Shown piece after piece: positions 59,908 through 64,000 of a stretch of DNA of 64,000 bases (position 1 is its first letter; the number at the start of each line of letters is the position of its first letter). Where the stretch lies: positions 1 through 64,000 of the forward strand of contig NZ_JAPMLL010000013.1 in assembly GCF_026410255.1 (NCBI RefSeq), written 5' to 3'. The position numbers and the translations under genes are program-made. Origin of the DNA: Xanthomarina sp. F1114 (GTDB lineage: Bacteria; Bacteroidota; Bacteroidia; Flavobacteriales; Flavobacteriaceae). Below the pieces are notes generated by a model that saw only the letters and a list, made by a program, of their open reading frames with translations, did not search any database and had not been told where the DNA came from.

Positions 59908-60345
59908 ATGGTTATTTCGTTATTAATAGGAAGTTTTATTATTATGATAAGTGTGCTTGTTCAAGCGTATGGTAACATTCTATGGTTAAAAAAAATACTG
60001 GCTTCTAAAAATTTTCAATCCCCATATTCTATAACCCGACCTTTGCGTTTATTGAGTTATTCATTTATTTTTTTTTCAATAATTCATTTTATACAAACAG
60101 GTTTCTGGGCCGTAGCTTACATGCTTATTCCAGAAACAACCGGTGTTTTTTCCAGTGCTTCAGAAGCATGGTATTTTTCTATGGTTACTTTTACTTCTTT
60201 GGGTTATGGCGATTTGACTTTAACTGACGATTGGCGTTTACTCTCAGGCATTGAAGCTATTAACGGCATTATGTTAATTGGATGGTCTACAGCCATGATG
60301 TTTTCCTTAATTCAGCAAATTTATAAAAGTCAAAATCCAAATTAA
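59908..60345 (+). CDS. Two-helix potassium-channel-like protein
   Basis: The 145-residue protein has a first helix (1-23), another at about 45-75, the pore FTSLGYGDLTL (a K+-filter variant with SLGYGD), and a last helix at about 110-135. It overlaps the HlyD gene by 1 bp, so it is in the same operon. Channel activity is inferred. Confidence 0.75.
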   Translation: MVISLLIGSFIIMISVLVQAYGNILWLKKILASKNFQSPYSITRPLRLLSYSFIFFSIIHFIQTGFWAVAYMLIPETTGVFSSASEAWYFSMVTFTSLGYGDLTLTDDWRLLSGIEAINGIMLIGWSTAMMFSLIQQIYKSQNPN

Positions 60346-61418
60346 TGAAATCAAAAAAGGCTTCAGCAAAAAAAATCAGCATCCTAGTAATTGTTTTAAC
60401 TTTTATTATCATGTTGTTTAATGTGCTTTCAAGTAGATTTACACCTTCCACCAATCAAACACGAGTTCATGGATTAAACTTGTCATTAGCTCCAATGGTT
60501 AGCGGTTATGTAACACGTGTTGATGTAGCCTTGCATTCTAAAGTCAAAGAAGGAGATACTTTATTTATTATAGATAGAAAGCCTTATGAGATTGCTGTAA
60601 CTCAGGCTGAAATTAATTTGGAAAATGTAACACAAAATTTAACGGCAGGACTCTCGGGGTTAAAAGCTGCAACAGCACAGTTAAATAGTGCTCGTGTAAA
60701 ATTAGATCGAGCTAAAAAGAATTGGGACCGTACTCAACGGGTTATGGCTCAAAATGAAGGAGCTTTATCTGAAGCTGATAGAGACCGATCTGAATCTTCT
60801 TATCTAACTGCTATTGAACATGTAGCTACTGCCAAAGCAAATCTTGAAGGACAAAAAACAGCTTTAGGACCAACAGATGCCAATAATCCTTTAGTAAAGG
60901 GAGCTTTAAATCAATTAGAAAAAGCCAATTGGGATTTAGAACACACCGTTATTACTGCGCCATCAGATGGAGTTATTGAAAGTTTTAATGTAGAAACAGG
61001 CTATTTTGCTTCGGCAGGACGTGCAATAGCCTCTTTGATTTCAAATAAAACAATTTGGATCCAAGCTAATTTTACTGAAAATAACCTAACCCATTTAAAA
61101 GTTAATGATGAGGCTGGAATTACTTTCGATATAGATGCAGGAGAGGTTTATAAAGCTAAAGTTACTAGCATTGCTTATGGTGTAAAAACACAAAATACGA
61201 ATGCGGGCGACTTGCCAACTGTAAGAAGTCAGCAAGGCTGGCTACGTGAACAGCAAAGGTTTCCAGTTATTATAGCATTGGAAGATCAAGAAGTTTATAA
61301 AAAATTAAGACAAGGAAGTCAAGCTAACGTTGTGGTTTATACTGGAGATAGTTTTATTTTAAATAGCCTAGCAAAACTTAAAATTTGGTTTATTTCAAAA
61401 GCTTCTTATGTTAGATAA
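60345..61418 (+). CDS. HlyD/EmrA-type membrane fusion protein
   Basis: The 357-residue protein has one N-terminal membrane helix (about 9-26), the lipoyl parts APMVSGYVTRVDVALHSKVKEGDTLF and ITAPSDGVIESFNVETGYFA around a coiled coil, and a beta-barrel. It overlaps the DUF2955 gene by 11 bp. Together with the following two genes it forms an efflux unit. Confidence 0.88.
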   Translation: MKSKKASAKKISILVIVLTFIIMLFNVLSSRFTPSTNQTRVHGLNLSLAPMVSGYVTRVDVALHSKVKEGDTLFIIDRKPYEIAVTQAEINLENVTQNLTAGLSGLKAATAQLNSARVKLDRAKKNWDRTQRVMAQNEGALSEADRDRSESSYLTAIEHVATAKANLEGQKTALGPTDANNPLVKGALNQLEKANWDLEHTVITAPSDGVIESFNVETGYFASAGRAIASLISNKTIWIQANFTENNLTHLKVNDEAGITFDIDAGEVYKAKVTSIAYGVKTQNTNAGDLPTVRSQQGWLREQQRFPVIIALEDQEVYKKLRQGSQANVVVYTGDSFILNSLAKLKIWFISKASYVR

Positions 61419-62442
61419 GGTAGAATCAAATATTAAACAGTCTCAACAAACAAGAGCTATAATTAGATGCTTACTGGGTGTTGTTTCAGCTTTGTTAATA
61501 GCGACTATTAACGATATCCTATTGCCACAAATCTCTGCCATATTTGCTTTAATGTTACTTGATAAGGGGAAAAATGCATTGGGAATTAAGAAATCTGTTG
61601 CAGCAATTTTAGGATTGTACTTTCTTGGTGTTTTTGGTTTGGTTTTAAGTGGTTTTGTACAGGATTACGCCATGGTAACTATATTGGTATTGGGGCTTGC
61701 AATTTTCTGGTCCTTTAGATTAGTTAACATTCCTGAACCCGTGCGATTATTATTTTTAATACTAACTCTATTATTGCCATTTTTAAGCTTAACAGCCGAA
61801 CCTTTAGGAGATATTATATTATTAGATATGGTGTTAAACCTCGCCATTGCATTAGGTGTTACCCAATTGGCATATCTATTTTTTCCAGAAGTTAAAACTA
61901 CGGAAAAGGCATCTAAAGAAAATAAGGAGGCAGACACAAAGTATAACTTAGATAAGATAGCATTAAATGGCTTGCTAGTCCTTATGCCTGCTGTTTTATA
62001 TTTTTATTATTTTAGACCAAATGCCCTGGTTTTAACCTTTGTGTTTATTCTACTTTTAAGTTTTGACCCTATGATTTATAAGTCGAAAAAAGGGCTTGTT
62101 TTAATCCTAGCAAATCTGGTAGGAGGTGTTTTTGGTATTATTGCTTATAATTTATTGACTATAACGCCAACTTTCTTTTTTTATATATTTATTACGCTGG
62201 CTATTGGCTTATTTTTTACGTATCAAATATTTTCTGATAAAAAAACTGTACCAATTTATACAATAGCTTTTCGAACATTTTTCTTAGTTATGGGCGTTAT
62301 TTCTAGTTCTAGTGATTCGGCTGGAGATACAATAGTAGAACGTTTAATAGGCATTGGTATGGCCGTAGTTTATGTAGTTTTAGCATATAAAGTTGTTACT
62401 TATTTTAATGATCCAAGAAGGTATGAGAATGAAATGGTATAA
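61408..62442 (+). CDS. DUF2955 (FUSC-like) inner-membrane protein
   Basis: The 344-residue protein has about ten membrane helices in two halves and starts with TRAIIRCLLGVVSALLIAT, the DUF2955 start. Fusaric-acid-resistance-like proteins of this type pair with HlyD proteins for efflux of aromatic acids; substrate is unknown here. Confidence 0.8.
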   Translation: MLDKVESNIKQSQQTRAIIRCLLGVVSALLIATINDILLPQISAIFALMLLDKGKNALGIKKSVAAILGLYFLGVFGLVLSGFVQDYAMVTILVLGLAIFWSFRLVNIPEPVRLLFLILTLLLPFLSLTAEPLGDIILLDMVLNLAIALGVTQLAYLFFPEVKTTEKASKENKEADTKYNLDKIALNGLLVLMPAVLYFYYFRPNALVLTFVFILLLSFDPMIYKSKKGLVLILANLVGGVFGIIAYNLLTITPTFFFYIFITLAIGLFFTYQIFSDKKTVPIYTIAFRTFFLVMGVISSSSDSAGDTIVERLIGIGMAVVYVVLAYKVVTYFNDPRRYENEMV

Positions 62443-63793
62443 CTTATTTTATGTATTCTTTTTACTGCTTATCATGTCGTTCTTTGGCTGTAAGGTTCAA
62501 AATGATTATGTAGCTCCAGAAACTGAAAACCCGACATCATTTTCAACACAAACTACAGATACTTTAAGTTTAGCAGATGCAGATTGGTGGACGTTTTTTA
62601 ACGATCCTGTTCTTACAGATTTAATTTCAGAAGGATTAAACAGTAACTTATCTCTTCAAAATATTATTATTGGAATCAAGCAGTCTCAATTACAATTGGA
62701 TATTGCTAAATCTCAAATGTACCCTGAAATAAACTATGGTTTATCTGCTGAAACTTCGAAAACCTCTTTAGTGCCTTCGTTTAAAAATTCGATAACGGCG
62801 GTTGGACAAGTATCTTATACTTTAGATGTTTGGGGACGGATAGCGAATCAAAACGAAGCAGCATTGCAAGCATATTTAGCTACTGAAATGGCTGTGTTTG
62901 AAGTTAAAGCAACCATGGTGTCTCAAATAGCAGAATTGTATTTTACACTTAGAGATATAGATAATAAAATCTATGTGTCTGAACAAATGGAAACTTCCAT
63001 GGAAAAGTATAAAGGGATTATTGATGCGCGTTACGATGGTGGTTTTATTTCCAAAGTAGATGTCAATCAAATAAGTATTAGTTTAAAAGATGTACAAGTA
63101 ACTATGCAAACCTTGTTTAGATTGAGAAAACAAGTGGAAAATGCCATTAGTACGGTTTTAGGAAGCTTGCCAAAAGATATTCCTAGAGGAAAGAAGTTAG
63201 AAGATCAAGTATTTTCTTCCGAATTACCAGTTGGGGTTCCAGCTGGATTATTAAGACGTCGTCCATCTATTCTAAAATCAGAGCTTCAGCTAAAAGCACA
63301 ATTAGCAAAACTTGGAGCAACTGAAACGTTTAAATACCCAAACTTTCAGATAGATTTTAATTTAGGTGCTCAATTACTAGATCCTTCTGCTGTATTTGGA
63401 AATTTAATGGGAAATATGGTTGGGCCTATTTTTAATGGCAATAAAATTGATAATACCATTGCTATTGAAGAAGAGCAATATAATAGAATGGTGTTAGATT
63501 ATAAACAAGCCTATTTAATAGCTTTTCAAGAAGTTGAAGATGCGCTTATAGCTATAGAAACCTATAAAGAGGAAGTTGTCATACGTTCGCACCAATTAGA
63601 ATTAGCCGAAGAAGCTTATAACCTGGCTTGGGTGAGATACAATGAAGGAGCCACTTCTTTTTTAGAATTTTTAAATGTACAAACCACATTTTTTACGGTT
63701 CAATTAACAGCTTCGGAAAGTTATAAGTCGCAACTGCAATCGGTTGTAAAATTATACTTAGCTTTAGGAGGTGGATGGAGTCAAACAAACTAA
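62423..63793 (+). CDS. Outer-membrane factor lipoprotein (NodT/OprM-type)
   Basis: The 456-residue protein begins with a lipoprotein signal (LLLIMSFFGC, lipid Cys) and has the two repeats of outer-membrane factors (DADWWTFFNDPVLTDLISEGLNSN, then AEEAYNLAWVRYNEGATSFLEFLNVQ). The ATG at 62423 is chosen as AGAAGG lies just before it; another ATG is two codons later. It overlaps the DUF2955 gene by 20 bp. Confidence 0.88.
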   Translation: MRMKWYNLFYVFFLLLIMSFFGCKVQNDYVAPETENPTSFSTQTTDTLSLADADWWTFFNDPVLTDLISEGLNSNLSLQNIIIGIKQSQLQLDIAKSQMYPEINYGLSAETSKTSLVPSFKNSITAVGQVSYTLDVWGRIANQNEAALQAYLATEMAVFEVKATMVSQIAELYFTLRDIDNKIYVSEQMETSMEKYKGIIDARYDGGFISKVDVNQISISLKDVQVTMQTLFRLRKQVENAISTVLGSLPKDIPRGKKLEDQVFSSELPVGVPAGLLRRRPSILKSELQLKAQLAKLGATETFKYPNFQIDFNLGAQLLDPSAVFGNLMGNMVGPIFNGNKIDNTIAIEEEQYNRMVLDYKQAYLIAFQEVEDALIAIETYKEEVVIRSHQLELAEEAYNLAWVRYNEGATSFLEFLNVQTTFFTVQLTASESYKSQLQSVVKLYLALGGGWSQTN

Positions 63794-63808
63794 TCAAACT
63801 ATAATATT

Positions 63809-64000
63809 ATGAAATCGTTTACAATTACAGAATTTATTAGACTAATAGTTCTCTCGTTAATACTTCTTTGGGGGTTTTTTCTTTTAAAACCTTTTATAGG
63901 AATTTTTACCTGGGGAATAATTTTGGCAGTTGCTTTATTTCCACTTTTTCAAAAGCTTCAAAATGTATTTGGTGAGAAACATAAAAAGAAAGCTACTTTT
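63809..64000 (+). CDS. AI-2E/PerM family transporter, N-terminal part
   Basis: 64 codons are visible before the window ends. The sequence FLLKPFIGIFTWGIILAVAL and FPLFQKLQNVF is the usual start of an AI-2E/PerM-type membrane protein. It lies 15 bp after the outer-membrane factor gene in the same row. Confidence 0.6.
   Translation, partial: MKSFTITEFIRLIVLSLILLWGFFLLKPFIGIFTWGIILAVALFPLFQKLQNVFGEKHKKKATF

Noticed and set aside
1-64000. CRISPR array, rRNA operon, prophage
   Set aside because: No regularly spaced repeats of CRISPR size, no rRNA sequence and no set of phage structural genes were seen.

Overview
The window is an AT-rich chromosome segment of a marine-type Bacteroidota, almost certainly a member of Flavobacteriaceae. 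The evidence is the gene families (DUF4290, DUF2911, UbiA-type archaeol-like prenyltransferase, PIG-L deacetylase, fused CcsBA, a T9SS sorting-domain remnant), promoters of the TAnnTTTG (-7) type, frequent starts without a Shine-Dalgarno, and REP-like palindromes of the cccgatAGCTatcggg kind. Genus cannot be set from the sequence alone.

Region 1 (1-11.9 kb) is an accessory, partly decayed zone ending at tRNA-Met(CAT). It holds an alpha/beta-hydrolase/AraC fusion, a methanethiol methyltransferase-like gene, a Fic protein with an inhibitory motif, lipoproteins, an erythromycin-esterase-like protein, remnants (T9SS sorting domain, DnaC-like ATPase, integrase N-terminus), dispersed repeats, and a three-gene HipB/HipS/HipT-like toxin-antitoxin locus with three evenly spaced operator palindromes. 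A 15-bp copy of the tRNA 3' end suggests this is a tRNA-associated integration site.

Region 2 (12-40 kb) is mostly housekeeping: START-like protein, class IV aminotransferase, YqgE, HU, fmt, recQ, murA (with Asp in place of the fosfomycin-target Cys), ABC1 kinase with TetR, DUF2911, Na+ symporter, PIG-L, CorA, MscS, Maf, UbiA, kdsC, a DUF2520 protein, a Crp/Fnr regulator divergent from a membrane protein/truncated haemoglobin pair, and ccsBA.

Region 3 (40.2-59.2 kb) is the most interesting. A Crp/Fnr regulator with three clustered cysteines is followed by a TauE exporter, a CstB-like persulfide dioxygenase-rhodanese, rhodanese, HMA protein, haem lipoprotein, thioredoxin, peroxiredoxin, methyltransferase, cytochrome bd (cydAB), a sulfide:quinone oxidoreductase, and a TolC/MFP/RND pump with a P-II-like and a DUF2892 protein. 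Six operons here start from promoters with the same architecture: a palindrome GTAAC-N4-GTTAC whose centre lies exactly 29.5 bp upstream of the first base of a TAnnTTTR -7 box. This is a locally clustered, apparently class-II-activated regulon for sulfide/persulfide handling, comparable in content to the cst operon of staphylococci but with a different regulator type. Two of its operon ends carry a covarying two-hairpin element with an invariant single-stranded linker.

Region 4 (59.3-64 kb) holds a DUF4870 protein and a potassium-channel/HlyD/DUF2955/outer-membrane-factor/AI-2E-type operon that runs off the end of the window.
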